Source of the DNA: Comamonas sp. SCN 65-56
Lineage (GTDB): Bacteria > Pseudomonadota > Gammaproteobacteria > Burkholderiales > Burkholderiaceae_C
NCBI RefSeq assembly: GCF_001724135.1
Contig: NZ_MEDS01000025.1
Coordinates: forward strand, 546,098-610,097
DNA: 64,000 nt
Direction: 5' to 3'
Translations under genes and position numbers: made by a program
Shown: piece by piece, positions 26,788 through 37,745 of the stretch
How the letters are laid out: every line of letters begins with the position of its first letter
Numbering within the stretch: the stretch's first letter is position 1
Notes under the pieces: generated by a model
The model's database searches: none
Seen by the model: the letters and a program-made list of their open reading frames with translations, nothing else
Told to the model about the DNA's origin: nothing

Positions 26788-28071
26788 ATGACGACACAAA
26801 CCCCTCGCACCATTGCCATCATCGGCGGCGGCCAGGCCGGCCTGCTGCTGGGCGCCGGCCTGCTCGACCAAGGCCATCAGGTCACCATCTACACCAACCG
26901 CGATCAGGCCAGCTTCTGGAACGGCAAGGTCATGTCCTCGCAGTTCATCTTCGACATGAAGCTGCAGATCGAGCGCGACTGGAACATGAACCAGTGGGAA
27001 AAGGACTGCCCCAACACCAACGGCATCTCGTTCGTGATTCCCAACCCCGACGGCTCGGGCACCAAGGCTATCCACTGGTATGCGGCGCTGGAAAAGCCCG
27101 GCCAGGCGGTAGACCAGCGCCTGAAGTACCCCGGCTGGATGGACGAGTTCGTGCGCCGCGGCGGCAAGCTGCACATCGTGGACGTGGGCGTGGCCGAGAT
27201 GGAAGAGCTGGCTGGCACGCACGACCTGGTGCTGCTGGCCGGCGGCAAGGGCGAGATCGTCAAGATGCTCACGGTGAACGAAGAGCGTTCGCCGGTCAAG
27301 CAGCCCATGCGCAGCCTGGCGCTGACCTACCTCACGGGCATGAAGCGCCACGACTACATCGAGTGCGTCAACTTCAACCTGATTCCCGGCGTGGGCGAAT
27401 ACTTCGTCTTCCCCTCGCTCACCGTCGACGGTCCCTATGGCTCGGGCAAGACCAAGCCCTGCGACATCATGGTGATGGAAGGCGTCCCTGGCGGCCCGAT
27501 GGACCGCTGGCACGAGTGCAAGGACGCAGCCGACCACCTGCAGATGAGCCGCGACATCATGAAGCAGTTCCTGCCCTGGGAATACGAGCGCATGAAGGAC
27601 TGCGAGCTGACCGACGACAACGGCATCCTGGCCGGGCGCTTCCGCCCCTGCATCCGCAACCCGGTGCTGCACCTGCCGTCCGGCCGCAAGGTGATGGGCC
27701 TGGGCGACGCGGTGATCGTCAACGATCCGATCACCGGCCAGGGCTCCAACAACGCCACCATGGGCGCCAAGCACTACTTCGATGCCATCATGGCGCGCGG
27801 CAACCAGCCGTTCGACGAGGCCTGGATGAACCAGACCTTTGATGCGCTGTACAACGGCTATGCCGAGAAGGTCACGCGCTGGACCAACAGCATGCTGTTC
27901 CCGCCGCCCGAGTACATCGTGAACATGATGGGCGCCGCCACGCAAATCCCGGCACTGGCCTCGCGCCTGGCCAACGGCTTCAACGACCCGCGCGACTACG
28001 CCAACTACTGGTTCGATGAAGAATCGAACAAGCGCGCCATCGCCGAAGCCGCGGCCAAGGGCAGCAAGTGA
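26788..28071 (+). CDS. Styrene/indole monooxygenase-family FAD oxygenase (StyA-like)
   Basis: A 427-residue flavin-dependent oxygenase of the two-component StyA type, which uses reduced FAD from a partner reductase to epoxidise or hydroxylate aromatic alkenes and indole. Visible elements are the FAD-binding GGGQAGLLLGAGLLDQGHQV, DLVLLAGGKGEI, and VMGLGDAVIVNDPITGQGSN near residue 315, the family's second FAD motif. RWTNSMLFPPPEY near the C-terminus corresponds to StyA RWTNFTLSALPPEF. The ATG at 26788 follows a GGAGA site. It overlaps its flavin reductase by 4 bases (GTGA), a typical two-component arrangement. Confidence 0.93.
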   Translation: MTTQTPRTIAIIGGGQAGLLLGAGLLDQGHQVTIYTNRDQASFWNGKVMSSQFIFDMKLQIERDWNMNQWEKDCPNTNGISFVIPNPDGSGTKAIHWYAALEKPGQAVDQRLKYPGWMDEFVRRGGKLHIVDVGVAEMEELAGTHDLVLLAGGKGEIVKMLTVNEERSPVKQPMRSLALTYLTGMKRHDYIECVNFNLIPGVGEYFVFPSLTVDGPYGSGKTKPCDIMVMEGVPGGPMDRWHECKDAADHLQMSRDIMKQFLPWEYERMKDCELTDDNGILAGRFRPCIRNPVLHLPSGRKVMGLGDAVIVNDPITGQGSNNATMGAKHYFDAIMARGNQPFDEAWMNQTFDALYNGYAEKVTRWTNSMLFPPPEYIVNMMGAATQIPALASRLANGFNDPRDYANYWFDEESNKRAIAEAAAKGSK

Positions 28072-28586
28072 TAGACGCCCGCGAGCTGCGCAACGCGCTG
28101 GGGCACTTCGCCACCGGAGTCACCGTGGTCACCACGCTGGGCCCGGCGGGCGAGCGCATCGGCGTGACCGTGAACAGCTTCGCGGCCCTCTCGCTCGATC
28201 CTCCGTTGGTGCTCTGGAGCCTGGCGAAGAAATCCTGGAGCCTGCCGGCCTTTGAGGCGACGGGGCATTTCTGCATCCATGTGCTGGCGCACGACCAGCA
28301 GGCGCTGTCCGATCGCTTCGCCAAGGCAGGCGAGGACAAGTTCGCCAGCGTGGAGATCAGCGAAGGCGTGGGCGGCACTCCGCTGCTGCCCGGCTGCATG
28401 GCGGTGTTCCAGTGCTCGGTGGAGCACCGCTACGACGGCGGCGACCACATCATTCTGGTCGGCCGCGTCGAACATCTCACCACGCGCAGCACCGCACCGC
28501 TGCTGTTCTACCGCGGACGCTACGCCGTGCCCGAGTACGAGCAGTCGGCCGAACACAAGCGCGTGAAACTCACCCTCGATACCTGA
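28068..28586 (+). CDS. Flavin reductase partner of the StyA-like oxygenase (StyB/HpaC-like)
   Basis: A 172-residue NAD(P)H:flavin oxidoreductase of the flavin-reductase-like family. It shows the family motifs LRNALGHFATGVTVVTT, GVTVNSFAALSLDPPLV, a typical FCIHVLAHDQQ strand and the late GDHIILVGRV motif. It supplies reduced FAD to the monooxygenase encoded immediately upstream. The start is a GTG at 28068 that overlaps the styA-like stop codon, so the two are likely made in fixed proportion. The next gene follows 15 bases later on the same strand, continuing the operon. Confidence 0.93.
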   Translation: MIDARELRNALGHFATGVTVVTTLGPAGERIGVTVNSFAALSLDPPLVLWSLAKKSWSLPAFEATGHFCIHVLAHDQQALSDRFAKAGEDKFASVEISEGVGGTPLLPGCMAVFQCSVEHRYDGGDHIILVGRVEHLTTRSTAPLLFYRGRYAVPEYEQSAEHKRVKLTLDT

Positions 28587-28601
28587 AACCACGTCAACGC
28601 C

Positions 28602-30182
28602 ATGAGCAAGTTCGATTCCATCATCGTCGGCAGCGGCATCAACTCGCTGGTCTGCGCCGCCGTCATGGCCCAGCGCGGCAAAAAGGTCTGCGTGCTGGAG
28701 CGCGAGGCGGTGCTGGGCGGCTGCATCCGCACCGAGGCGCTCACCGCACCGGGCTATCTGCACGACACGATGTCCACCGCGCACCCGCTGTTCGTCACCT
28801 CGCCGGGCTATGCCGAGCTCAAGGACGCGCTGCATGCCAACGGCCTGACCTACGTGAACAGCGACGCGCCCACCGGCGTGCTGCTGAGCGACGGCCGCTC
28901 CTTCGTGCTGCGCCGCTCACGCGAGGAAAACGTGCGCGCCATGAATGCACTGGCGCAGGGCGATGGTGATGCCTATCAGGAGGGCCTGTCCTTCGTCGAG
29001 AAAAATGCCGAGCTGATCTTCGCGCTGCTGGGCAACGAGCTGTGGAGCTCGCAGATCGGCAAGATGATGCTGGGCCGCGTCTGGAAGCAGGGCGCGCACG
29101 AAACCGTGGGTTTCTTCAGCCCCGCGATGCAGAGCGCACGTGCCTGGCTCGATACGCGTTTCAAATCCGACCTGGTCAAGGCGGTGCTCGCGCCCTGGGT
29201 GCTGCACACGGGCCTCGGGCCCGAGTCGCCCATGTCGGCCCTGATGGCGCAGGTGATCGCCTTCACGCTGGAAGGCGTCGGTCTGCCGCTGGTGCAGGGT
29301 GGCAACGCGCGCACCGTCGATGCATTCAAGGCCGTGGTCGAGAAGGCCGGCGGCGAATTCCACACCAACGCCGATGTGGCCGAAATCCTGATCCAGGGCG
29401 GCAAGGCGCAAGGCGTGCGCTGCGCCGATGGCCGCCAGTGGCAGGCCAAGAACGTCATCTGCAACGTCACGCCGACGCAGCTCTATGGCCGGTTGATCCC
29501 CGCCAGCAGCACGCCGGACACCATACGCCAGCAGGCGGCGCAGTACCGCTACGGCAAGGGCAACATGCAAATCCATGTGGCGCTGTCCGCGGCGCCGCAA
29601 TGGGCCAACAAGGCGCTGGACGAGGTGGTCTACCTGCACCTGACGCCGGGCATGGACGGCGTCTCGCGCGCGGTCAACGAGGCCGAACGCGGGCTGCTGC
29701 CTGCCGAGGGCACCATCGTCGTCTGCAACCCGACGCAACTCGATGCCTCACGCGCGCCGGCGGGTGGCGCGGTGCTGTGGATCCAGCTGCCCGAATGCCC
29801 GCGCCAGGTCAAGGGCGACGCGCTGGGACAGATTGCCGCACCCGCCGATGGCCAATGGAACGCTGACATTCGCGAACGCTACGCCGACCGGGTGATGGAG
29901 CGCCTGGGCAAATTCATCCCTAATCTGCAGCAAAGCATCGTCGCGCGCACGGTGATCTCGCCCGGCGACCTGGAAAAGCTCAACATGAATCTCGTCGGCG
30001 GCGACCCGTATTCCGGCGAATGCAGCGTCGACCAGTACATGTTCTGGCGCCCGCTGCGCGGCACCAAGGACCACGCGACGCCGGTGAAAAACCTGTTTCA
30101 CATCGGTGCCTCCACGCACCCCGGGCCGGGCCTGGGCGGGGCGTCGGGCTTTCACGTCGCCAATTCTCTCGCGAAGAAATGA
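28602..30182 (+). CDS. Phytoene dehydrogenase-like (CrtI-type) FAD oxidoreductase, copy 1
   Basis: A 526-residue flavoprotein with the dinucleotide-binding fold at its start (IIVGSGINSLVCAAVMAQRG) and a C-terminal FAD motif (LFHIGASTHPGPGLGGASGF), as in the CrtI/phytoene desaturase and amine oxidase superfamily. No carotenoid genes are nearby, so carotenoid desaturation is unlikely. A role in oxidising a catabolic intermediate fits the neighbours. It is about the same length as, and clearly similar to, the next gene, indicating tandem duplication. The exact reaction cannot be read from sequence. Confidence 0.82.
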   Translation: MSKFDSIIVGSGINSLVCAAVMAQRGKKVCVLEREAVLGGCIRTEALTAPGYLHDTMSTAHPLFVTSPGYAELKDALHANGLTYVNSDAPTGVLLSDGRSFVLRRSREENVRAMNALAQGDGDAYQEGLSFVEKNAELIFALLGNELWSSQIGKMMLGRVWKQGAHETVGFFSPAMQSARAWLDTRFKSDLVKAVLAPWVLHTGLGPESPMSALMAQVIAFTLEGVGLPLVQGGNARTVDAFKAVVEKAGGEFHTNADVAEILIQGGKAQGVRCADGRQWQAKNVICNVTPTQLYGRLIPASSTPDTIRQQAAQYRYGKGNMQIHVALSAAPQWANKALDEVVYLHLTPGMDGVSRAVNEAERGLLPAEGTIVVCNPTQLDASRAPAGGAVLWIQLPECPRQVKGDALGQIAAPADGQWNADIRERYADRVMERLGKFIPNLQQSIVARTVISPGDLEKLNMNLVGGDPYSGECSVDQYMFWRPLRGTKDHATPVKNLFHIGASTHPGPGLGGASGFHVANSLAKK

Positions 30183-30204
30183 TGGGCTTGCCAGGTAGCG
30201 TCGC

Positions 30205-31767
30205 ATGAGCTGGGATGCCATCGTCGTCGGCAGCGGCATCAACGGCCTGGCCGCCGCCGTGCACCTGAGCGCCAAGGGCTGGAAGGTCCTGGTGCTGGAG
30301 CAGGCGGCCGTACCCGGCGGCGCGGTGCAGACCGCCGAGGTGACGCTGCCGGGCTTTCGCCACGATCTGTGCGCGATGAACCTCAGCATGTTCGCGGGCT
30401 CGCCCTTTTTTGCCACGCACAAGGAGCGGCTGCTGCAGGCCGGGCTGGCGCTGGTGCCCGTCACGCACAGCTTTTCTTCCGTGCTGGCCGATGGCGGCTG
30501 GCTCGGTGTGGATACCGATCTGGCCGCCACCACGGCACGCATCGCGGCGCGCAGCGAGGAGGATGCACAGACCTGGCAGGCCATGGCGCGCGCATTTGCC
30601 GCCGATGCGCCGCACCTGTTCGCCCTCATGGGCTCACCCATGCCCTCATGGCAGCTCGCGCGCGCGCTCTGGCGCATGTGGCGCGCCAAGGGCCTGCCGT
30701 GGTGCATGCAGACCGCGCGCATGCTGCTCTCCAGCCCGCGCGACTGGCTGAGCGCGCATTTTGAGGACGACGGCGTGCGCGCGCTGATGGGAGCCTGGGG
30801 CCTGCATCTGGACTTCGGTCCCGATGTGGCTGGCGGTGCGCTGTTCCCCTACCTTGAATCCATGGCCAACCAGAACTTCGGCATGGCGCTGGGCCAGGGC
30901 GGTGCGGATACCGTCATCCATGCGATGGTGAAGGCGATCACACAGGCCGACGGCGAAGTGCGCACCGGCAGCGCCGTGCGCAGCATCGACGTAGCACAAG
31001 GCCGCGCCAGCGCAGTGACGCTGGCGGACGGCAGCCAGCTCGGCGCCCGTCGGGCGGTGATTGCCAATGTGCATCCACGCCAGTTGTACGGCGCCCTGCT
31101 GAGCGGCGGGACCTCGCCGCCGGCTGCAGCCGCCCGGCTGCGCCCCGGGCCGGGGACGATGATGATTCACCTCGCGCTCGATGCACTGCCGCAGTGGCGC
31201 GCGAGCGACGAGCTGCAGCGCTTTGCCTATGTGCACGTGGCGCCGTCGCTGGACGCCATGGCGCGCACCTATACCGAGGCGATGGCCGGCCTGCTGCCAG
31301 CCGAGCCGGTGCTGGTGGTGGGCCAGCCCACGGCGCATGATGCCAGCCGCGCGCCCGAGGGCAGCCATGTGCTCTGGGTGCAGGTGCGCGTGCTGCCCGC
31401 CGATATCCGGGGCGATGCCGCTGGGCAAATCCAGGGACGCCACTGGGACGAGATCAAGGACGCCTACGCCGATCGGGCGCTGGCGCTGCTGGAACGCCAC
31501 GCACCGGGTTTGCAGTCCCACATCCTCGCGCGCCATGTCGTCTCGCCGCTCGATCTGGAGCGCGCCAATCCCAACCTCATCGGCGGTGACAGCCTTTCGG
31601 GCAGCCACCATCTGGATCAGTTCTTTCTATTTCGCCCGGCCTTTGGGCAGTCGCGCTGGCGCACGCCGGTGAGCCAGCTCTACCACGTCGGTGCCAGCAC
31701 CTGGCCGGGCGCGGGCACGGGCGCTGCGTCGGGCTTCATGCTGGCGCGCGACCTGGCGGGCGCCTGA
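30205..31767 (+). CDS. Phytoene dehydrogenase-like (CrtI-type) FAD oxidoreductase, copy 2
   Basis: A 520-residue paralog of the preceding protein. It shows the N-terminal FAD site IVVGSGINGLAAAVHLSAKG, the mid-protein segment GQGGADTVIHAMVKAI matching VQGGNARTVDAFKAVV of copy 1, and the C-terminal motif LYHVGASTWPGAGTGAASGF. Both carry similar FRHDLCAMN/YLHDTMSTA segments near residue 50. It starts 22 bases after copy 1 and closes the forward operon. The ABC transporter genes begin 20 bases downstream on the opposite strand, so the two operons converge. Confidence 0.82.
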   Translation: MSWDAIVVGSGINGLAAAVHLSAKGWKVLVLEQAAVPGGAVQTAEVTLPGFRHDLCAMNLSMFAGSPFFATHKERLLQAGLALVPVTHSFSSVLADGGWLGVDTDLAATTARIAARSEEDAQTWQAMARAFAADAPHLFALMGSPMPSWQLARALWRMWRAKGLPWCMQTARMLLSSPRDWLSAHFEDDGVRALMGAWGLHLDFGPDVAGGALFPYLESMANQNFGMALGQGGADTVIHAMVKAITQADGEVRTGSAVRSIDVAQGRASAVTLADGSQLGARRAVIANVHPRQLYGALLSGGTSPPAAAARLRPGPGTMMIHLALDALPQWRASDELQRFAYVHVAPSLDAMARTYTEAMAGLLPAEPVLVVGQPTAHDASRAPEGSHVLWVQVRVLPADIRGDAAGQIQGRHWDEIKDAYADRALALLERHAPGLQSHILARHVVSPLDLERANPNLIGGDSLSGSHHLDQFFLFRPAFGQSRWRTPVSQLYHVGASTWPGAGTGAASGFMLARDLAGA

Positions 31768-31788
31768 ACGGCCGGCCGACGCGGGCCG

Positions 31789-32639
31789 CTATTCCTCGGC
31801 AGCCTCCAGCGCGCCTTGCGCCAGCCACTGCGGATCGGGCACCGGCAGCGGGATCGCATCCAGCAGGGCGCGTGTGTAGTCGTGCGCCGGCTGGGCGAAG
31901 ATCTGCGCCGATGCGCCCTGCTCGACCACCACGCCGCGGCGCAGGATCAGCACCTCATCGCACAGGCTGCGCACCAGCGACAGATCGTGGCTGATGAAGA
32001 TCAACGCCAGGCCGGTATCGCGGCGCAGCTCCTGCAGCAGCGCGACGATGCGCGCCTGCGCGGAAACGTCCAGCCCGGAGGTGATCTCGTCGGCGATCAA
32101 GGCAGCGGGCTGCAATGCCAGCGAGCGAGCGATGCCCACGCGCTGACGCTGACCGCCCGAGAGTTCATGCGGATAGCGCGCTGCGAGCGCGGGGTTCAGA
32201 CCCACGCGCTCCAGCAGCGCGGCGGCCTGGCGCGCGGCATCGGCAGGCCCCGCGAGCTTGCCGCGCGCGCGCAGCGGCTCGGTGATGATGGCCTGCACCC
32301 TGCGGCGCGGGTTGAGCGAGGACATCGGGTCCTGAAACACCAGCTGCACCTGGGTGCGGTACTCCACCAGTTGCTGCGCGGAAAACCGCGCCACATCCTG
32401 CCCGCGGTACAGCACCTGTCCCTGCTGCGGCGCGGTGAGCAGGGTCAGCACCCGCGCGAGCGTGGATTTGCCGCTGCCCGATTCACCGATCACGCCCAGC
32501 GCGCCGGCAGCGGGCAGCGCCAGTGAAATGTCGCGCAGGATGGGCTTGAGCGGCGCGGCGCCCAGAAGCGGCTTGCGTGCACTGTCCGGCAGTGCCAGAT
32601 GCAGGCCATTTGCGGCCAATAGCGCAGGCTGGGCATGCG

Positions 32640-32643
<4 letters not shown>
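31789..32643 (-). CDS. Oligopeptide/dipeptide-type ABC transporter ATP-binding protein (OppF-like)
   Basis: A 284-residue ATPase with Walker A GESGSGKST, signature LSGGQRQRVGIARSL, Walker B ALIADEITSGLD and H-loop FISHDLSLV. It has the C-terminal extension of Opp/Dpp ATPases (PAHDYTRALLDAIPLP). Its start overlaps the stop of the second ATPase gene by 4 bases. It belongs to a complete five-gene importer (31789-37033) transcribed toward the catabolic operon. Such importers take up peptides, nickel or other small solutes; the cargo here is unknown and may be the cluster's substrate. Confidence 0.93.
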
Positions 32644-33535
<892 letters not shown>

Positions 33536-33539
<4 letters not shown>

Positions 33540-34438
33540 CGCCGCACCACCGGATCAAGCTGGCGCCGCAGGCCGTCGCCCAGCGCGTTGAGCCCCAGCA
33601 CCGAGACGATCATCGCCACCATGGGCAGCAGCATGAGCCAGGGCGCCTGGTTGATGTACAGCCGCCCCTCGCCGATCATGCCGCCCCAGGTGGTGGCGCC
33701 CGATGCCACCGACAGGCCGACGAAGCTCAGCATGGCCTCGACGACGACGGCGATGCCCATCTCCAGCGTCACCAGCGTGATGAGCAGCGGCGCCACGTTA
33801 GGCAGGATTTCGCTCAGCAGGATGCGCCGCGCGGGCAGCCCCAGCATGCGCGCCGAAGTGACGTAATCCAGTGCCGTCTGCGCCTGCGCCTCGGCGCGCA
33901 CCACGCGGCAAAAGCGCGTCCAGTCGACGATCACGATGGCGGCAATCACCGAGGTCAGGCCGGTGCCGATGAGCGACACCAGCACGATGGCCAGCAGCAC
34001 CGGCGGAAACGACATCCAGACATCGACGATGCGCGAGATCAGTGCATCCACTCTGCCGCCGAAGTAGCCCGCCAGCAACCCCAGCAGCGTGCCGGCGACG
34101 CCTGCCAGCAGCGCCGAGACCGTGGCCACGATCACCGCCGTGCGCGCGCCATGCACCAGGCGCGAGAGTACGTCGCGCCCGAGATTGTCCGTGCCCAGCC
34201 AGTGGCGCGGTGCGTCGGGGTCCATGGCATCAGCGTCGGCGGCCGCCGCGTCGCCGCCGCTCCAGAGCAGCGGCGCCGCGAACGACGCCCCCAGGTCCTG
34301 GTCTTCGGGATCGAGCGGCGCGATCCAGCCTGCGAACAGCGCCAGCACCAGCAGCAGCACGCAGATCGCGCCACCGATCAGCACCCGCGGATCGCGCAGC
34401 AGGCGCTGCGCCGTAGAGACATTCTGGCGTTCGGCCAC
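33536..34438 (-). CDS. Oligopeptide/dipeptide-type ABC transporter permease (OppC-like)
   Basis: About 300 residues with an N-terminal transmembrane helix (VLIGGAICVLLLVLALFAGWI), a periplasmic loop, and five more hydrophobic segments. The DppC-type cytoplasmic loop for ATPase contact is visible (YVTSARMLGLPARRILLSEILPN). A GTG at 34438, 2 bases after the oppB-like stop, is the likely start; the frame is open further upstream but inside the other permease gene. It forms the membrane channel together with the OppB-like permease. Confidence 0.92.
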
Positions 34439-34439
34439 C

Positions 34440-35453
34440 TCAATGCCCCCCGCCGCGCAGGCGCGGATTGAGCAGCAGCACCAGCACGTCCACCGCCAGG
34501 TTGATGGCGATGAACAGCACCGCAAAGGTCAGCACCACGGCCTGGATCAGCGGCAGGTCGCGCCCGACGACGGCGCTGATGGCGAGATTGCCCAGGCCGG
34601 GGTAGCTGAAGAGCTTTTCCACCAGCACCGTGCCGCCGAGCAGAAAGGCAAACTGCACGGCGGAGAGCGAGACCGCCGGAATCAAGGCGTTGGGCAGTGC
34701 CTCGGCCAGCAGCACGCGCACGCCGCTCAGGCCCTTGAGGCGCGCCAGGCGCACATAGTCGCTCGCCAGCGCCTCTTGCATCGAGGCCTTGAGCACGCGC
34801 GCGATCATGGCCGCCACCGGCAAGGCCAGCGCCAGTGCGGGGGCGATCATGTAGAGCAGGTCGGAGCCGACGATCTGCCAGCGCCCGTGCAGCAGACCAC
34901 TCAGCAGCACGAAGCCGCCGCCGGCCTGCTCGCTGAGTGCGGTGTCGATGCGCCCGGAAATCGGCAGCCACGGCAGCGCCACGCCAAACAGCAGGATGAA
35001 GATCAGACCCCAGAGGAAATCCGGAATCGCCTGCACCACGGCCGCCAGGTTGTCGATCAGGGTCGAGAGCCAGCGCCCCTGGCGCGCCGCCGAGACGATG
35101 CCCGCCGCGCCGCCCAGCAGGCAGGCCACCAGCATGGCGACGATGCCCAGCTCCAGCGTGACCGGCAGGCGCTCGCCAATCAGGTCCATCACATCCTGCT
35201 TGTAGGTGATGGAGGTGCCGAATTCCCCGGTCAGCGCCGCCTGCAGCCAGAGCCAGAACTGCATGGGGATGGATTTGTCCAGGCCGTAGAACGCGCGCAG
35301 GCGCGCGATGTCCTCGGGCGTGGCGCCCGGCGGGATCATCATCGCCACCGGATCGCCCGGCACCACGCGGATCAGCACGAAGACCACCAGCGCCACGCCA
35401 AACAGCGTGGGCACGGCCAGCAGCAGGCGCCGCAGGAAGGAGCGCGGATTCAT
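34440..35453 (-). CDS. Oligopeptide/dipeptide-type ABC transporter permease (OppB-like)
   Basis: A 337-residue permease with the family N-terminus (LRRLLLAVPTLFGVALVVFVLIR) and the conserved PGDP motif followed by a periplasmic segment. It carries six predicted helices and the ATPase-contact loop DYVRLARLKGLSGVRVLLAEALPN. Length and order (substrate-binding protein, B, C, D, F) match classical opp/dpp operons. Confidence 0.92.
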   Translation of the reverse strand: MNPRSFLRRLLLAVPTLFGVALVVFVLIRVVPGDPVAMMIPPGATPEDIARLRAFYGLDKSIPMQFWLWLQAALTGEFGTSITYKQDVMDLIGERLPVTLELGIVAMLVACLLGGAAGIVSAARQGRWLSTLIDNLAAVVQAIPDFLWGLIFILLFGVALPWLPISGRIDTALSEQAGGGFVLLSGLLHGRWQIVGSDLLYMIAPALALALPVAAMIARVLKASMQEALASDYVRLARLKGLSGVRVLLAEALPNALIPAVSLSAVQFAFLLGGTVLVEKLFSYPGLGNLAISAVVGRDLPLIQAVVLTFAVLFIAINLAVDVLVLLLNPRLRGGGH

Positions 35454-35500
35454 GCGGAAAAGTCAACCGGGGCAGAGGGGGCGCCTGCCCCGCCCTGCCA

Positions 35501-37033
35501 TCAGGCCTTGTGCACCGCCTGCGGCAGCACGAAGCCGGCGCCGTGCGGCTTGGCGCTCAAGCCCTTGCGGAACACCACCGTCTGGTAGTACTGGAACAGC
35601 GGAATCACCAGCGCGTGCTCGGCGATGTAGCGGTTCACCGCCTTGTAGCCGGCAATGCGCTTGGTCTCGTCCTTCTCGCCCCAGAGCGGCGCGATCATGT
35701 CGTCCAGGTCCTTGGTCTTCCAGGCCGAGTGCGGCGAGGGGCCGAACATGGCAAAACCGGTGGAGGTGGACGGATCGCCGATCGCATCGCCCCAATTGTA
35801 GAAAGCGGCCGGCGCCAGCTTGTGCTGGGCGCGCAGCTCAAAGTGCTTGGCAATCTCGTAGACCTCCAGATCGGCCTCGACGCCCAGCGGCTTCCACATG
35901 CCGAGGATGGCCTGCATCACCTCGTAGTCCTTGGGCTTGAAGCCGCGCGTGGTTTGCACACGGAATTTGAGCGGTTTTTCCTTGGACCAGCCAGCTTCCT
36001 TCATCAACGCCGCCGCCTTCTTCGGGTCGTAGGGCACCTTGATGCTCGCGTCGTAGGCCGCGTAGCCAGGCGCATCCAGCGTGTCGATCGGGCGCGCCGC
36101 GCCGCGCATCAGCTTCTCGGTCAGCGCCTTCTTGTTGATGGAGAACGCCAGCGCCTTGCGCACACGCTCGTCCAGCATCGGCTCGACGTTGGTGATGAAA
36201 ATCATGCCGATGTCGGTCACCGGCGCGTTGGTGCCGCCAAAACCCTTCTTCGTCAGGCGTTCGTATTCCTCGATCGGAATCTCGACCGTCATGTCCGAGC
36301 GGCCCGACTCCACCTCGGCCACGCGGGCGCTGGGGTCGGTGACGAACTTGATCACCACGTTCTCGAACGTCGGCTTGGGGCCGAAGTAATCCTTGAACGC
36401 CTTGAGCTTCATGTGCGAGCCCTGCACGAATTCCTCGACCATGTAGGGGCCGCTGCCCACGGGCTTCTTCTCGAAGCCTTCCTTGCCGACCTTCTCGTAA
36501 TAGGCCTTGGGCAGGATGTAGCCGGTGAGATAGCCCATCCACTTGAAGAAGGCCGGATCGAACTCCTTCACATCGGCCGTGACCTTGTTGCCCTCGGCCT
36601 TGATGTTGGTGATCTTGCCCCACATGAACTGGATCGGGTTGCCGGTGGCCGGATCGCCCGCGCGCTGCAGCGACCAAGCCACGTCCTCGGCCGTCACCGG
36701 GCTGCCGTCATGCCACTTGGCGCCCTGGCGCACCGTCAGGCTGATCTTGGTCTTGTCGGCGTTCCAGCCCCACTCGGTCAGCAGGTCGCCCTTGAAGCTC
36801 AGGTCGGGGTTCTGGTCGATGAACTGCGCGAACACCGCCTTGTACAGCGACTGGATCGTGGGGTTCACCGCCGAGGGGCCGACCGTCGGGTCCCAAGTGG
36901 GCAAGTCGACGTTGTAGGCCATCGTCAGGGTGTTGCTGGTCTGTGCCAGCGCCTGCAGCGGCCCGAAACTGCCCAGCGCCGCGATGCTCAGGCCGGTATG
37001 CGCGACGAAGCCGCGCCGATTGATGTCGTGCAT
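35501..37033 (-). CDS. ABC transporter substrate-binding protein, family 5 (Opp/Dpp/Nik type)
   Basis: A 510-residue periplasmic binding protein with a twin-arginine-like signal (NRRGFVAHTGLSIAALG...LQALA). It shows family-5 features: LTVRQGAKWHDGSPVTAEDV near residue 100, VGSGPYMVEEF, and RKALAFSINKKAL. It is first in the importer operon (36-bp gap rule not needed: the permease starts 47 bases later). Family 5 proteins bind peptides, but also nickel, opines and other compounds, so the ligand is open. The promoter should lie in 37034-37160, where no clear motif stands out. Confidence 0.92.
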   Translation of the reverse strand: MHDINRRGFVAHTGLSIAALGSFGPLQALAQTSNTLTMAYNVDLPTWDPTVGPSAVNPTIQSLYKAVFAQFIDQNPDLSFKGDLLTEWGWNADKTKISLTVRQGAKWHDGSPVTAEDVAWSLQRAGDPATGNPIQFMWGKITNIKAEGNKVTADVKEFDPAFFKWMGYLTGYILPKAYYEKVGKEGFEKKPVGSGPYMVEEFVQGSHMKLKAFKDYFGPKPTFENVVIKFVTDPSARVAEVESGRSDMTVEIPIEEYERLTKKGFGGTNAPVTDIGMIFITNVEPMLDERVRKALAFSINKKALTEKLMRGAARPIDTLDAPGYAAYDASIKVPYDPKKAAALMKEAGWSKEKPLKFRVQTTRGFKPKDYEVMQAILGMWKPLGVEADLEVYEIAKHFELRAQHKLAPAAFYNWGDAIGDPSTSTGFAMFGPSPHSAWKTKDLDDMIAPLWGEKDETKRIAGYKAVNRYIAEHALVIPLFQYYQTVVFRKGLSAKPHGAGFVLPQAVHKA

Positions 37034-37160
37034 GTCTGTCTCCTTTTATCGTGAACCCATGCAGTATGGCAGTGTCGTCGCGCGGCTGGCGCGCCGCTAT
37101 CCGCTTTGCGAATGTGGATGTCCGCGCGGCGAAGACATTTGCCGTTGTGCCAAGACCGCT

Positions 37161-37745
37161 TCAATCGTGCTCAAAGCGAAACACCGCCGTGCTGGCCATC
37201 AGATTGACCCAATGCCGGACCTCGCGCCCGCCCTCCAGCCCGAAGGCATCGAGCACGCGCAGCTTGTTGCGCCGCGCCAGTACCTCAAAATCAGCAAAGG
37301 TGCCCACACGGATGTTGGGCGTGTCATACCACTCGTAGGGCAGGCGCGCCGTGACCGGCATGCGCCCGCGCAGGATGGACAGGCGATTGGGCCAATGCGC
37401 GAAGTTGGGAAAGGCCACGATGCCGGTCTTGCCCACGCGCGCGGTCTCGCGCAGCATGGTTTCAGCGTTGCGCAAGTGCTGCAGCGTGTCAATCTGCAGC
37501 ACCACGTCAAAGCTGTCGTCGGCGAACATCGCCAGGCCTTCGTCCAGATTGAGCTGGATCACGTTGACGCCGCGGCGCACGCAGGCAAGCACGTTGGCAT
37601 CCGCGATCTCTATGCCGTAGCCGCTGCAGCGGCGCTGGCGGATCAGGTAGTCCAGCAGCGCGCCGTCGCCGCAGCCCAGGTCCAGGACCCGGCTGCCTTC
37701 CGGTACCAGCTGGGCGATGGCCTGCATGGTGGCGTGGTCGCTCAT
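37161..37745 (-). CDS. metW: Methionine biosynthesis protein MetW
   Basis: A 194-residue methyltransferase-fold protein (motif [16 protein letters not shown]) that partners with MetX in many proteobacteria and is needed for full homoserine O-acyltransferase function. It shows typical MetW sequence such as [15 protein letters not shown] and [20 protein letters not shown]. Its ATG overlaps the metX stop by 4 bases (ATGA), so it shares the SAM-II-controlled transcript. Confidence 0.95.
   Translation of the reverse strand: MSDHATMQAIAQLVPEGSRVLDLGCGDGALLDYLIRQRRCSGYGIEIADANVLACVRRGVNVIQLNLDEGLAMFADDSFDVVLQIDTLQHLRNAETMLRETARVGKTGIVAFPNFAHWPNRLSILRGRMPVTARLPYEWYDTPNIRVGTFADFEVLARRNKLRVLDAFGLEGGREVRHWVNLMASTAVFRFEHD

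Noticed and set aside
28602..31767. Carotenoid biosynthesis by the CrtI-like genes
   Set aside because: No phytoene synthase, cyclase or other carotenoid genes are present and the neighbours are catabolic.
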